Positions 44,038 through 53,761 of a stretch of DNA of 64,000 nucleotides are shown in pieces; position 1 is the stretch's first letter, and each line of letters opens with the position of its first letter. The DNA comes from Pantoea trifolii (GTDB lineage: Bacteria > Pseudomonadota > Gammaproteobacteria > Enterobacterales > Enterobacteriaceae): the NCBI RefSeq assembly GCF_024506435.1, contig NZ_JANIET010000001.1, positions 3,596,001-3,660,000 of the forward strand, written 5' to 3'. The notes beneath the pieces are model-generated. The model was not told where the DNA came from and did not search any database. It worked only from the letters and a program-made list of their open reading frames with translations. Position numbers and translations under genes: made by a program.

Positions 44038-45279
44038 TTAACGCTCGCGGAATGCTTCTTTAGCTTTCAGGACCGGCTTCAGCAGGTAATCGAGAATGGT
44101 TTTCTCACCCGTGCGCACCTCGACGGTGGCGATCATGCCGGGAATGATTGGCAGATCTTTGTTACCCGCATGCAGCGTGCTTTTGTCCGTCAGGATCAGT
44201 ACGCGATAGTAGGTATCATCCGGGCGTCCACTGGCCGCTTTCTGATCGTCTTTCAGGGTATCTGGACTGATGTATTCAACGTGCCCATCAAGCCCGCCGT
44301 ATATGGCAAAGTCGTAGGCCGTGATTTTCACCTTGGCCGGTAAACCAGGACGCAGGAAGGCGACATCAGACGGACGGATTTTCCCTTCCACCAGCAACTG
44401 CTCTTCCAGAGGAACGATTTCGAGGATGTGCTCACCTGGCTGAATAACCCCGCCAATCGTGTTTACCCGCACGTTTTTCACCGTACCGCGCACTGGCGCC
44501 ACTATCGTGGTGCGATCAACGATATCGGCACGACCAATAAGGTTTTCGCTCACCTGGCTCAGTTCTAATTCCAGGCGTCCCAGCTCGGTGTGGGCATCAG
44601 ATTGATAGCGGTTACGACGCTCAACAATTTGCGCCTGAATGTCATTGGCCTGACGCTGCATGCGCAGTAGTTCGACTTCCGACAAGAGCCCTTTGGCCGC
44701 TAACGGTTCAGCCAGATGAATCTCACGCATTGAAAGTGCGTAACTGCGTTGCAATGAGTTGATGCTGTCACTTAACGCACGTTTACGCGATTCATATGCT
44801 TTGGTTTCCTGCGCTACAACAGCCGGATCGCGCTTCACCTGCTCATCAAACGCCAGTGGCAGTGAATACGCTTCCGCACGCAGGCGCGCAATGCTGCCCT
44901 TAAGACCCACCACTTTGCTCAGGACTTCGCGATAGCTGGACTGCGCACGCGTTGGGTCAATTTTCAACAGCACATCACCGGGATCCACTACCGTACCTTC
45001 ACGCACATTCATCTCTGCCAGAATGCCGCCTTCCAGGCTTTGAATGACCTGTTCACGACTGCGTGAGATGACTTTGCCATCGCCTTTGGTGATCTCTTCG
45101 ACTCGTGCGTAATTGGCCCAGGTTAATCCTATGCCTAATACCGCGATGATAATCCACATCACCAGCTTGGAACCGGGCGTGGTTTGTGACAGCAGAGATG
45201 CCTGCACGTCATTCATAAATTCGGCATCAGCAGCGGACATACCTTTCTCGCTCTTACGCCATGGCATTAACTTGCTCAT
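44038..45279 (-). CDS. HlyD-family membrane fusion protein
   Basis: The adaptor links the ABC transporter to the TolC-like channel. The 413-residue product has a short cytosolic N-terminus, one transmembrane helix (about 38-56), a biotinyl-lipoyl-like domain split by a long alpha-hairpin coiled coil (about 105-260), and a C-terminal beta domain with DPTRAQSSYREVL and the HlyD signature near VRTGEKTILDYLLKPVL. It overlaps the ABC gene by 4 bp and is 5 bp from the TolC-like gene. LapC-like. Confidence 0.93.
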   Translation of the reverse strand: MSKLMPWRKSEKGMSAADAEFMNDVQASLLSQTTPGSKLVMWIIIAVLGIGLTWANYARVEEITKGDGKVISRSREQVIQSLEGGILAEMNVREGTVVDPGDVLLKIDPTRAQSSYREVLSKVVGLKGSIARLRAEAYSLPLAFDEQVKRDPAVVAQETKAYESRKRALSDSINSLQRSYALSMREIHLAEPLAAKGLLSEVELLRMQRQANDIQAQIVERRNRYQSDAHTELGRLELELSQVSENLIGRADIVDRTTIVAPVRGTVKNVRVNTIGGVIQPGEHILEIVPLEEQLLVEGKIRPSDVAFLRPGLPAKVKITAYDFAIYGGLDGHVEYISPDTLKDDQKAASGRPDDTYYRVLILTDKSTLHAGNKDLPIIPGMIATVEVRTGEKTILDYLLKPVLKAKEAFRER

Positions 45280-47588
45280 ACTGCAGCCTCCTCTTGTGCT
45301 GCTTCTTTCGGCGCAGACACTGCCGAAGCATCGTTAGCGGGCGCTGACGCAGGTACTGCCGGTTCAGCAGCCTTACGCGGCTGTGGACGGGCTTTGTTTT
45401 TCCCTTCCAGCGCGGCAAGTACCTGATCTTTAGGACCGTCCGCGACCACTTTTCCTTCTTCCACTACGATGATGCGATCGACCAGCGCCAGAATGGATGG
45501 ACGATGCGTTACCACGATCAGCGTGTGTCCTTCACTGGCACGACGTAAGTGCGTGAGGAACTGGTTTTCAGTCATGCTATCCATGGCGCTAGTTGGCTCA
45601 TCCATCAGCAGCACTTTTGGACGTGTCAGCAGCGTTCTCGCCAGAGAAACCAACTGACGCTGACCACCTGACAGGCCTTCACCGCCCTCGCCGACCGTTA
45701 AATTGATCCCGCTTGGATGACGTGCGGCAACGTGATCCAGACCAGTAAGGTTCAGCACGCGCAACAGCTCATTGGCAGTGGCGTCCGGGCGCCCAATCAT
45801 CACGTTTTCGCGCAGCGTGCCATAAAACAGACGCGCATCCTGCCCGACAAAACCAACGGCTTTGCGCCAGTCCGCTGGATCAATCTGGTTTACGTCCAAC
45901 CCATCGGCTGAAAGCTGACCTTTAACCGGCTGGTAGAGTCGCGCCATCACACGTAATAAGGTGGATTTACCGCTACCGATGCGACCGAGAATCGCGACGC
46001 GTTCTCCGGCTTTGATGCTCAACGAGATATCTTTGAGGATCTCCGGGTTCGGCTTCATTGGCGGTGCTGGATAGGAGAAGTTGACGTTAGTCAGCGTGAT
46101 CTCACCACTCAACGGTGGATCAGTGAGATAGGTTTTGCTGCTGTCACGATCGACGGGCATCTCCATCAGTTTGTTCAGCGAAGTTAACGCGGCTTTTGCC
46201 TGCTGATAACGCACTGCCAAACCAATAACCTGGCCGAGCGGGCCGGTGGCGCGGCTGGCGAGCATCACGGTGGCGATCATCGCACCCATGGTGAACGTGC
46301 CTTCGTTGATCAGATAAACACCGGCAACCACCAACATCACGGTCTGGAACTGCTGCAGGAACGTCACCACGCCGGTTGCCAGCGTCGAGTAACGTTTTGA
46401 TTTCATTGAGTTAGCTGATTGCAGTGCACTGAAGTTTTCCCAGCGGCGCTGCATGTGCGCTTCACCGCCCACCGCTTTCAGCGTTTCCATGCCTTCAACC
46501 GACTCGATCAATACGCCTTGCTTGAGCGAGGCGTCACGCAAGTTCTCTTTCATGATGCGTGCCAATGGCCACTGGATCGCGGCACTGACGATGATGATCA
46601 AAGGGATCATCATGAGCGGAATGACTGCTAACGGGCCGCTGATAAAGAAGATCACGCCAACAAACATCAGAATGAAGGGCAGATCGGAAATCGCCGCCAG
46701 CGTGGCGGAAGCCACGAAGTCACGCACCGATTCGTACTCACGAATTTGGTTCGCAAAGGTTCCTGAGGAAGCCGGTTTATGCTCCATCTGGATGGAAAGC
46801 GCCTGGCGGAACAGCATACTGCCAAGCACTAAATCGGCCTTTTTACCGGCCATGTCCAGTAGATGCGCACGTACGAAACGCGTAACGGCTTCAAAAACCA
46901 TCGCAATGGTGACGCCAATGGCCAATGACCACAGCGTTACGAAGGCCTGATTGGGCACCACACGGTCATAGACGTTCATGGTGAAAAAGATGCTGGAAAG
47001 ACCGAGGACGTTGATCAATACCGCCGCAATTGCGGCGCTGCGGTAATAGCGGCGATAGCGCCACAGCGTGGTAAACAGCCAATGGCCTTTCACCTCTGGC
47101 AACATTTCACTGGCACGCTCATCAACCACCGCAGCAGGTTTCGCCATCACGGCGAAGCCGGCGTAGATCTCATTGAGTTCTGCCAGGCTCATCTCAACGG
47201 CTGAAGCGCTCACTTCTGGCATCACCAGTTGGAAACGCAATTCACGTTGATTCTCTTCGTTGGTGTGAATACGGCGTGACTGCACAATACAGCCGCCGCC
47301 CTCTTTGCGCAGCAGTATCATCGGCATTAACTGTTCCGGAAGATCCTGCAGACGTCGTTCGACCATACCGCCGGTAATGCCGGCATTTTCCAGCGCAGTC
47401 ATGGCTTGTGATGGTGAGAGCAATGTCGCTTTTGGCAAACCCGCCACCAGCGCTTCTTCACTTTTCTCGCGTTTGTAGTGTTTGCAGATCCAAGCCACGC
47501 TTTTTAACAACGTGTCATCCACCCTGGTTTCAATACGAGCAACAGAACGCGCATCCTGCTCCACAGCATCCTGCTTCTGGTCGACCAT
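45276..47588 (-). CDS. Type I secretion ABC transporter (LapB-like, inactive C39-like domain)
   Basis: This exporter powers secretion of a C-terminally signalled protein. The 770-residue product has an N-terminal C39-peptidase-like domain (about 25-150) without the catalytic Cys, as in RTX/adhesin exporters where it binds substrate. Six transmembrane helices follow (about 185-460). The ATPase domain has GRIGSGKST, LSGGQRQLVSLAR and VLLMDEPTSAMD, plus a Pro/Ala-rich tail. The start at 47588 follows AGGAG. No RTX adhesin, LapG or LapD homologue lies in the window, so its substrate is elsewhere. Confidence 0.92.
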   Translation of the reverse strand: MVDQKQDAVEQDARSVARIETRVDDTLLKSVAWICKHYKREKSEEALVAGLPKATLLSPSQAMTALENAGITGGMVERRLQDLPEQLMPMILLRKEGGGCIVQSRRIHTNEENQRELRFQLVMPEVSASAVEMSLAELNEIYAGFAVMAKPAAVVDERASEMLPEVKGHWLFTTLWRYRRYYRSAAIAAVLINVLGLSSIFFTMNVYDRVVPNQAFVTLWSLAIGVTIAMVFEAVTRFVRAHLLDMAGKKADLVLGSMLFRQALSIQMEHKPASSGTFANQIREYESVRDFVASATLAAISDLPFILMFVGVIFFISGPLAVIPLMMIPLIIIVSAAIQWPLARIMKENLRDASLKQGVLIESVEGMETLKAVGGEAHMQRRWENFSALQSANSMKSKRYSTLATGVVTFLQQFQTVMLVVAGVYLINEGTFTMGAMIATVMLASRATGPLGQVIGLAVRYQQAKAALTSLNKLMEMPVDRDSSKTYLTDPPLSGEITLTNVNFSYPAPPMKPNPEILKDISLSIKAGERVAILGRIGSGKSTLLRVMARLYQPVKGQLSADGLDVNQIDPADWRKAVGFVGQDARLFYGTLRENVMIGRPDATANELLRVLNLTGLDHVAARHPSGINLTVGEGGEGLSGGQRQLVSLARTLLTRPKVLLMDEPTSAMDSMTENQFLTHLRRASEGHTLIVVTHRPSILALVDRIIVVEEGKVVADGPKDQVLAALEGKNKARPQPRKAAEPAVPASAPANDASAVSAPKEAAQEEAAV

Positions 47589-47856
47589 TTCCCGACTCCT
47601 GTAAACCTGACAAAAAAACGGTGAGCACATTGCCCACCGTTGCACCTGTTTGAATTGGGAAAATTCTGACAGAAGGCAGGTTTTGAGCCGTCCAAGACTT
47701 GTCTCAAACGGTTATGAATAATTGTTTAAACTCGTGACTGAGCAGGCTGAGATAGACTGTTTTACAGTGTGTTATGCAGGAAAAAGCAGGGCTGTTGATG
47801 GCTGTCCTAGGCATGTTATCTTACTGGCTCGCTTTATCGCAATCGGACAAATAGCA
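47589..47856. promoter_or_regulatory. Divergent promoter region, secretion operon / ddlA
   Basis: 268 bp without a gene separate the secretion operon and ddlA. It is AT-rich around 47700-47780. I see no clear operator. The secretion operon could be controlled by c-di-GMP-linked regulators as in lap systems, but nothing here shows it. Confidence 0.3.
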
Positions 47857-48951
47857 ATGGTAAAACAGCGTGTAGGGATCGTGTTTGGCGGCAAATCAGC
47901 CGAGCATGAAGTGTCATTACAATCAGCCAAAAACATCCTCGAAGCCATCGACAAGAGTAAGTATGACGTGGTGTTACTGGGGATCGATAAACAGGGTGAA
48001 TGGCATCTCAATGATGCATCGGGATTCTTGCTCAACGCTGAGAATCCGAAGCTGATTGCCCTTAATCGTTCAGGTGAAAATATCGCGCTGGTACCAGGAA
48101 GTTCTTCCCAGCAGGTGATTACCCGTCAGCAGGCGCAGCCGCTATCACAACTGGATGTTATTTTCCCTATCGTGCACGGCACGCTGGGTGAAGATGGTTC
48201 GCTGCAGGGCTTATTGCGCATGGCGAATCTGCCGTTTGTCGGTTCTGACGTGCTCGGTTCTGCAGTCAGCATGGACAAAGATTTCACCAAGCGCCTGTTA
48301 CGTGATGCTGGGCTGAGCGTCGCTCCTTGGCTGAGCGTAACGCAGGCACAGCGCGCGAATATTAACGCTGAGGCCGTGATTGCCCGCTTTGGTCTGCCGC
48401 TGTTTATCAAACCGGCTAACCAGGGATCATCCGTCGGCGTGAGCAAAGTCGACAGCGTTGAAGCGTTCGATGTCGCACTGGATCTGGCCTTTACGTTCGA
48501 TCGCAAAGTGTTGATCGAGCAAGGGATCAAAGGACGCGAGATTGAGTGTGCTGTGCTCGGCAACGATACGCCAGAAGCCAGCCCATGCGGCGAAGTGGTC
48601 GTCCACGATGCCTTTTACTCCTACGACACCAAATACATCAGCGAAAGCGGCGCTCAAGTGGTGGTGCCAGCAGCGATCAGCGATGAAGCCAGCGAGGCAA
48701 TACGTCAGGTGGCGATTACCGCGTTTCAGGCGCTGGAGTGTTTTGGTATGGCGCGTGTTGACGTGTTCCTGACGGAAAGCGGCGAGATCATTGTCAATGA
48801 AGTGAATACCCTGCCAGGCTTCACCAACATCAGCATGTATCCGAAGTTATGGCAGGCTGCGGGCTTAAGCTACAGCGACCTGATTTCCCGTCTGATCGAG
48901 CTGGCACAGCAGCGTCATCAACAGACCAGCCAACTGAAAAGCAGCGTGTAA
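47857..48951 (+). CDS. ddlA: D-alanine--D-alanine ligase A
   Basis: DdlA makes D-Ala-D-Ala for peptidoglycan using ATP. The 364-residue product has E. coli DdlA length. It starts [24 protein letters not shown] (reading from 47857) and has the ATP-grasp domain with [29 protein letters not shown] and the Mg-binding [15 protein letters not shown]. The frame is open upstream, but the ATG at 47857 is the family start. It converges on the GGDEF gene with a 14-bp gap containing an ACGTGGC/GCCACGT hairpin. Confidence 0.95.
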   Translation: MVKQRVGIVFGGKSAEHEVSLQSAKNILEAIDKSKYDVVLLGIDKQGEWHLNDASGFLLNAENPKLIALNRSGENIALVPGSSSQQVITRQQAQPLSQLDVIFPIVHGTLGEDGSLQGLLRMANLPFVGSDVLGSAVSMDKDFTKRLLRDAGLSVAPWLSVTQAQRANINAEAVIARFGLPLFIKPANQGSSVGVSKVDSVEAFDVALDLAFTFDRKVLIEQGIKGREIECAVLGNDTPEASPCGEVVVHDAFYSYDTKYISESGAQVVVPAAISDEASEAIRQVAITAFQALECFGMARVDVFLTESGEIIVNEVNTLPGFTNISMYPKLWQAAGLSYSDLISRLIELAQQRHQQTSQLKSSV

Positions 48952-48965
48952 AAGGCGGACGTGGC

Positions 48966-50390
48966 TCAGGCCACGTCATTCATCATGCTGCGCGGTTCCA
49001 TCGCCGGTGAGGTTTGATTTCGTCCATTGCGTTTGGAGAGATAGAGATTCTTATCCGCCGCTGACACTAAACGATTAATTACGCCAGGCCACTCACGTTC
49101 GCTCTGCGCACTGCCGCGCGCCAGGCCTAAACTGGCGGTGACCGTTACCGTGTTGCCCTGAATCCAGAACTTCTCTTTGACCATCGCCTGGCGCACTGTT
49201 TCAGCCAGTTGATAGAGCTGGCTGTGGCTACAATCGAACACCACCACCACAAACTCTTCACCACCAAATCGACACACCATGCCACGGTTACCAACCACAC
49301 GCTGAATGCGCCGCGCAATCTCCTCAAGCACGCAATCACCGGCATCGTGACCGAAGTTGTCGTTAATGGCTTTGAAATAGTCGACATCGAGCATCACTAC
49401 GCCGGCTTCCCGCTGTAACGAAAAAGGTTCATTTCTAAGACTTTCATACAGACCGGAACGCGACAGCAACTGGGTGAGGAAATCAAAATTAGCGCGCAAA
49501 GCAAGGCGATGATTCAGCTGGCGGATGGCATCCATGCTCACCGCCACAAGCAATGGACTGAGCGCAACGGTAGCAACGCCAAGGCGTGCCGAAGTGAGAT
49601 GGCTAATCGGCAGCAGCGCATCGTCACCCTGAATATTCATGACGCCGTGCGACACCAGCACAATCTCGGTGATACCGGTTATCAGGATCACCAAACTGGT
49701 CAACGGAATCGGCAACACGATAGCGCACCAGATCAGGGCAGGAACCGGGAATGTCAGGCTACCTGCCCCGCCAATTAATGCTCCAACGATCAGCGACAGG
49801 ATGACCGCCGCCAGCGGCAGCAGTTTGCTGGGATGCAGCAAGGTGCGCGGTGAAACCGTGCGCAGCGGGCGTGCCAACATTACCGGCAGCAACATCAGCG
49901 AAGTGGAGAATTGTTCGCTAAACCAGTCGCCCCATGCCACGATAAAGCGCGCATTGAAATCGATATCCTGCGCCCATGCGCCCCAGGTTGCACACGCCGC
50001 CGCACCAAGAAAACAGGCGGGAAAAATGCGCATCGCATTGAACACCTGACTGTTAGCGGAAGGACGCTGCAGATGTTTGATCAGCATGCTGACCGCGACG
50101 AGGATAAACAGAATATTGGCAAAATTGACGGTAAACGCCGGTAGCGCCCAGCCGGAAAATACCGTGTCGTTAAAAACCATCGCACTAAAACACACCAGAT
50201 AACTGGAGGTGGTGTGCAAAAACGGATTCCGCACGATCAGTCCCGCCACCAGTGCATTCACCGGCCAAAACAGAGAGAACTCTTCGGGAATGCGTAAATG
50301 GCTGCCGATAAAGCAGAAAAACAGCGTAATGAAGAACAGCGTGAGAGCATTCTTTTTAAAATTATTCTCTTCAAACAGCATAACGCGCAT
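48966..50390 (-). CDS. Membrane diguanylate cyclase (MASE1-like sensor + GGDEF)
   Basis: The enzyme makes c-di-GMP from two GTP. The 474-residue product (from MRVMLFEENNFKKN) has an N-terminal MASE1-like membrane sensor of about eight helices (about 15-300), then a GGDEF domain (about 320-480) with the active-site motif FGGEEF and an intact loop for metal and GTP binding. No obvious RxxD inhibitory site is seen. An alternative start lies 18 codons upstream at a TTG. It could tune adhesion through the nearby secretion operon, but no EAL or LapD partner is visible. Confidence 0.87.
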   Translation of the reverse strand: MRVMLFEENNFKKNALTLFFITLFFCFIGSHLRIPEEFSLFWPVNALVAGLIVRNPFLHTTSSYLVCFSAMVFNDTVFSGWALPAFTVNFANILFILVAVSMLIKHLQRPSANSQVFNAMRIFPACFLGAAACATWGAWAQDIDFNARFIVAWGDWFSEQFSTSLMLLPVMLARPLRTVSPRTLLHPSKLLPLAAVILSLIVGALIGGAGSLTFPVPALIWCAIVLPIPLTSLVILITGITEIVLVSHGVMNIQGDDALLPISHLTSARLGVATVALSPLLVAVSMDAIRQLNHRLALRANFDFLTQLLSRSGLYESLRNEPFSLQREAGVVMLDVDYFKAINDNFGHDAGDCVLEEIARRIQRVVGNRGMVCRFGGEEFVVVVFDCSHSQLYQLAETVRQAMVKEKFWIQGNTVTVTASLGLARGSAQSEREWPGVINRLVSAADKNLYLSKRNGRNQTSPAMEPRSMMNDVA

Positions 50391-50616
50391 ACGTCTGAAC
50401 CCTGTAACCTGGAAAGTGCCGCCATCAGCCATAGGCATCAGCAAGCATTAAACCGGAAATAACCGTGCGATGATTCGGTAATTAAGCAAGTGTTCGTCAT
50501 CCTACTCTGCGGCTGGGCGGCGCTCAACCTGCCATAAACAGCAGTGTCGGGCCAAATGGCATTGTGGAAACGCTAGAGAAAAAGGATAAAACTTGCGGAA
50601 ATTATGCCTTGTAAAT

Positions 50617-50649
50617 AAAAAAATCGGCTATCCGAGATATCCGATTTTT
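50617..50649 (-). terminator. Terminator between SulP gene and GGDEF region
   Basis: A long AAAATCGG...CCGATTTT stem with inner TATC/GATA pairing, flanked by A- and T-runs on both sides, 36 bp after the SulP stop. Confidence 0.85.
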
Positions 50650-50684
50650 CATTTTAAAACCGCTATTCCAGCGCAGACTTATTG

Positions 50685-52160
50685 CTATTTCACCACAACA
50701 GGCCACTGACTCAGACGAATGCCACGTTCACGCGCGTTTTCACCAAAGTCTTTTAGCACCGCCTTAACGTCCGGATCCATATACTCGGCGTTATCGTTAT
50801 CCACAACGACCACGCTATTTTCCGGAATTTCCGCCAGCAATCCCTGCAGTTTCGGATTGTGCATAAAGGTCAGATTTTGCTTGAGGCGTAAAACGTAGTG
50901 ACCGTCATGACGCGTGAGCTGCAAGGCGTTGCGATGGCTTTTATAGATGCTGTAGAGAATTTGGGTAGCGATGCCAATTCCAATGCCGGCCAGCATGCCA
51001 AACACGATAATCCCGCCGATGGTGGCAAGGAATGGCACATATTGCTGCGGCCCCATGCGTATCTGCTCAATGAACAGGCGCGGTGTAGCCAGCTTATAAC
51101 CGGTATAGAGCAGCACCGCCGCGAGGCTGGCAAGGGGAATCGCGTTGAGCAGATTACTGAACCACAGGCCGCAAATTAATAGCAGCACACCATGGATTAG
51201 AATCGACAGCTTAGTTTGCGCGCCAACGCTCACATTCACCGAGCTGCGCACGATCACCGCAGTAATCGGCATCGCGCCAAGGAAACCAGCCGTCAGGTTA
51301 CCAATGCCCTGCGCAAACATCTCTTTGTTGGGTGAAGGTGCAGGATTTTGCGGACGCAGTTTCTTCAGCGCTTCCTGGCTGAGCAGCGTTTCAAGGCTCG
51401 CGACCAGCGCCAGCGTTATCGCCACCATCCACACAGCAGGGTTTTGCCACGCTTGCCAGTCTGGCGTTTCCAGCTCCGCCAACAGCGCCGACATGCTATC
51501 AAACGCAGGTAGCATGATGCGCGGTAAGCCTTCTGCCAGCGCCGGGAACAGACGATCGCCAAACACTGTGGCGGCACAGCCCACCAGCACCGCCATCAGC
51601 GGGCCGGGCATCCAGCTTAGCGCTTTAAACGATTTAATCAGCGGTGTGGTCCATAGCCAGAGAATCAATAATCCCGCGCCAGCAACCAGCATCGCACTGC
51701 TCGAAAATTGAAACTCCCCGTTAACCAACGACAGCAGCTCGACATCGCCCGCCGCGCCGAATGCGACCGGAATTTGCTGCATAATCAGCAGAATACCAAT
51801 CGCCGCCAGCATGCCTTTAATCACGCTGCTCGGCACCAGCGCGATAAAGCGTCCGGCACGCAGTAAGCCAAACAGGCACTGCAACGCACCCGCCAGAATC
51901 AGCGCGGTGAGAAAGGCGGAAAAGCTTCCTAGCGTGGCGATCGATGCGACCACAATCGTCACTAAACCCGCCGCTGGACCGCTGACGGCAAAGCGCGACG
52001 GGCTGAGCGCAGTAACCAGCAAACCGCCAATCACACCGGTTAGCAGACCAGCAAAGGGTGGCAATCCACTTGCCTGCGCGATGCCAAGACAGAGCGGCAG
52101 CGCGACCAGGAACACCACTAATCCAGCCGGAATATCCTGACGAAGCGTGCTTAAATTCAT
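50685..52160 (-). CDS. SulP-family anion transporter
   Basis: The 491-residue permease has the SLC26/SulP core of about 12 to 14 membrane helices, starting MNLSTLRQDIPAGLVVFLVALPLCLGIAQASG. The Sulfate_transp signature SRFAVSGPAAGLVTIVV and GFLGAMPITAVIVRSSVNV are present. It ends in a short, reduced STAS-like segment (about 420-491). Relatives are bicarbonate, sulfate or dicarboxylate transporters. The N-terminal LCLGIAQASGLPPFAGLL pattern resembles the branch linked to carbonic anhydrases, so bicarbonate is plausible. The substrate is not shown. Confidence 0.88.
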   Translation of the reverse strand: MNLSTLRQDIPAGLVVFLVALPLCLGIAQASGLPPFAGLLTGVIGGLLVTALSPSRFAVSGPAAGLVTIVVASIATLGSFSAFLTALILAGALQCLFGLLRAGRFIALVPSSVIKGMLAAIGILLIMQQIPVAFGAAGDVELLSLVNGEFQFSSSAMLVAGAGLLILWLWTTPLIKSFKALSWMPGPLMAVLVGCAATVFGDRLFPALAEGLPRIMLPAFDSMSALLAELETPDWQAWQNPAVWMVAITLALVASLETLLSQEALKKLRPQNPAPSPNKEMFAQGIGNLTAGFLGAMPITAVIVRSSVNVSVGAQTKLSILIHGVLLLICGLWFSNLLNAIPLASLAAVLLYTGYKLATPRLFIEQIRMGPQQYVPFLATIGGIIVFGMLAGIGIGIATQILYSIYKSHRNALQLTRHDGHYVLRLKQNLTFMHNPKLQGLLAEIPENSVVVVDNDNAEYMDPDVKAVLKDFGENARERGIRLSQWPVVVK

Positions 52161-52842
52161 GGCGTTGATTCCTCTGCAGATTGCTGAATTAACCGCGCGC
52201 GGCGCTGCATAGCCAGACTGCTATTTATCGCTAATAAGGGTTTCAGGGTCGTCACAATAATCTTCTCTCAACGTTTTGAAATATCGCTTTCAACTAAATA
52301 GCGACGTCATTAAACGCGGCTATGGAGAACAATTGAGGATGAAAGCAGAACTTCCTCACAGAAATTGTTTATAGACGCTTAAGCATAGTGTTGCATCAGG
52401 AATATTTGTGACGTCGACAAAATGCGTCTTTTTGTAAACAAAACTTCAGTAAACATATTAATTTGGTAAGTTTATGCAAGTGGGCAAACATTGAGCGAAA
52501 AAGATAAAAATGATTATTAACAGTTAAATAAGAGCATCATTAAATATAATATTCGTGATGCAATTACAAAAAAATACACGTAATAATGCTATGCCTTTCA
52601 AGTGGCGATAAGAATTAAGCCTTTTGAGCTGAGAAGATTCCTAATTGTAAAATTTATGATTAGCGTTATTCACTGCCATTTTGCCAGCAAGACAATATAA
52701 TTCACTGTTCATTCTCATCAAATTAAGTAAGAGATCAGGAAAACAGTGAGGAGAATAATAGTTACGCAGGAGTGTAAATATCACTGGACCTGAAGAGGAC
52801 ATGAATGCGCCTGCCAACGCAGACGCTATTTCACCTGACGAA
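52161..52842. other. Long AT-rich intergenic region
   Basis: 682 bp without a convincing gene. It holds the SulP upstream region and probably regulatory elements. It is much more AT-rich than its flanks. Near its right end (52807-52826) is an 8-bp stem, GCGCCTGC-CAAC-GCAGACGC, which could help terminate the acid phosphatase transcript. I see no tRNA or clear small-RNA terminator. Confidence 0.4.
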
Positions 52843-53655
52843 TTATTTACCGTTCCACGCTTTCATACGCGCTTCACGCACCTGCAATTGCTGTTCAGGC
52901 GTCAGTTTGTTGTAGTTTTCTGCCATGCCACTTTCCCAGTCGCCATACAGCGGGTTCGGTAACACGATGAATTGGGTGCCAAAACGCTGATGGTTGAGGC
53001 TCACGAACTGCTGACGCTGCGCATTTCCCTGATGCCAGGTTGAACCGCCAAAGTCATTCAGGTTGTCGCCCACATACAGCACCACGTTGTAACCCGCGTT
53101 TTTCACCGCATCAAAGCGCTCTTGCTTGTTGGAATTGCCGGTGCTCAGGCGCACTGTTTTCTCGCTCACCCCGCTGAAGCCCAGCTTATTCAGGTTCTCC
53201 ACCGTTGCGGCATAGTCTTTTTGATCACGGTTGGAGATATAGAACATAGTGCCGCCGTGGCTGTTGACGTAGTTAGCAAACTCCACTGCGCCCGGCACGG
53301 CGGTGGCCTGACGCGCCTGCGTCCACGCTGACCAGGTTTTACCGGAGAAGGGCTGGCCATTTTTTGCCTGCCACGCGCTGTAGGCGCTGTTATCGATCAT
53401 GGTTTCATCCAAATCGACGATAACCGCTTTCGGTTTACCCGCCAGCGATGGCGCCTGATCAAAAGCCATGCGCGCGCTGTTAAATGCCTGCCAGCTCAAT
53501 GCCTGATATTCGCCGGATTGCTGGAACCAGTTCACTGCCAGTACCGATTGCTGACCGAGCTGCTGCTGAGCCTGCTGTTTGGCAGGTTGCGCGCAACCGG
53601 TCAACGCCAACGCGATTAAGCCGGACGCCGCCAGCAAAGTGGTTTTCTTCATCAT
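52843..53655 (-). CDS. 5'-nucleotidase, lipoprotein e(P4) family (class C acid phosphatase)
   Basis: This outer-membrane lipoprotein dephosphorylates nucleotides such as NMN in the periplasm or at the surface. The 270-residue product has a signal peptide with lipobox LTGC (about 17-20), the HAD/DDDD class C motif VIVDLDETMIDNS, and downstream VLYVGDNLNDFGG with the conserved aspartates. Both initial Met codons are possible. It is a single-gene unit divergent from the PgeF-like gene with 106 bp between starts. Confidence 0.92.
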   Translation of the reverse strand: MMKKTTLLAASGLIALALTGCAQPAKQQAQQQLGQQSVLAVNWFQQSGEYQALSWQAFNSARMAFDQAPSLAGKPKAVIVDLDETMIDNSAYSAWQAKNGQPFSGKTWSAWTQARQATAVPGAVEFANYVNSHGGTMFYISNRDQKDYAATVENLNKLGFSGVSEKTVRLSTGNSNKQERFDAVKNAGYNVVLYVGDNLNDFGGSTWHQGNAQRQQFVSLNHQRFGTQFIVLPNPLYGDWESGMAENYNKLTPEQQLQVREARMKAWNGK

Positions 53656-53761
53656 TTCATCCTTAAGTGATTAGGGTCAGTTTTTGTAAAGCTTTAAAAA
53701 TGTAGCAGTTAACGTAAGCTGTGGGCAGCAGAAAGCAGCCGTTTGGTGAGAGGAGACACTT

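Noticed and set aside
52801..52960. Short open frame beginning ATGAATGCGCCTGCC behind GAAGAGGAC
   Set aside because: It mostly runs antisense through the 3' end of the acid phosphatase gene and has no protein-like composition.
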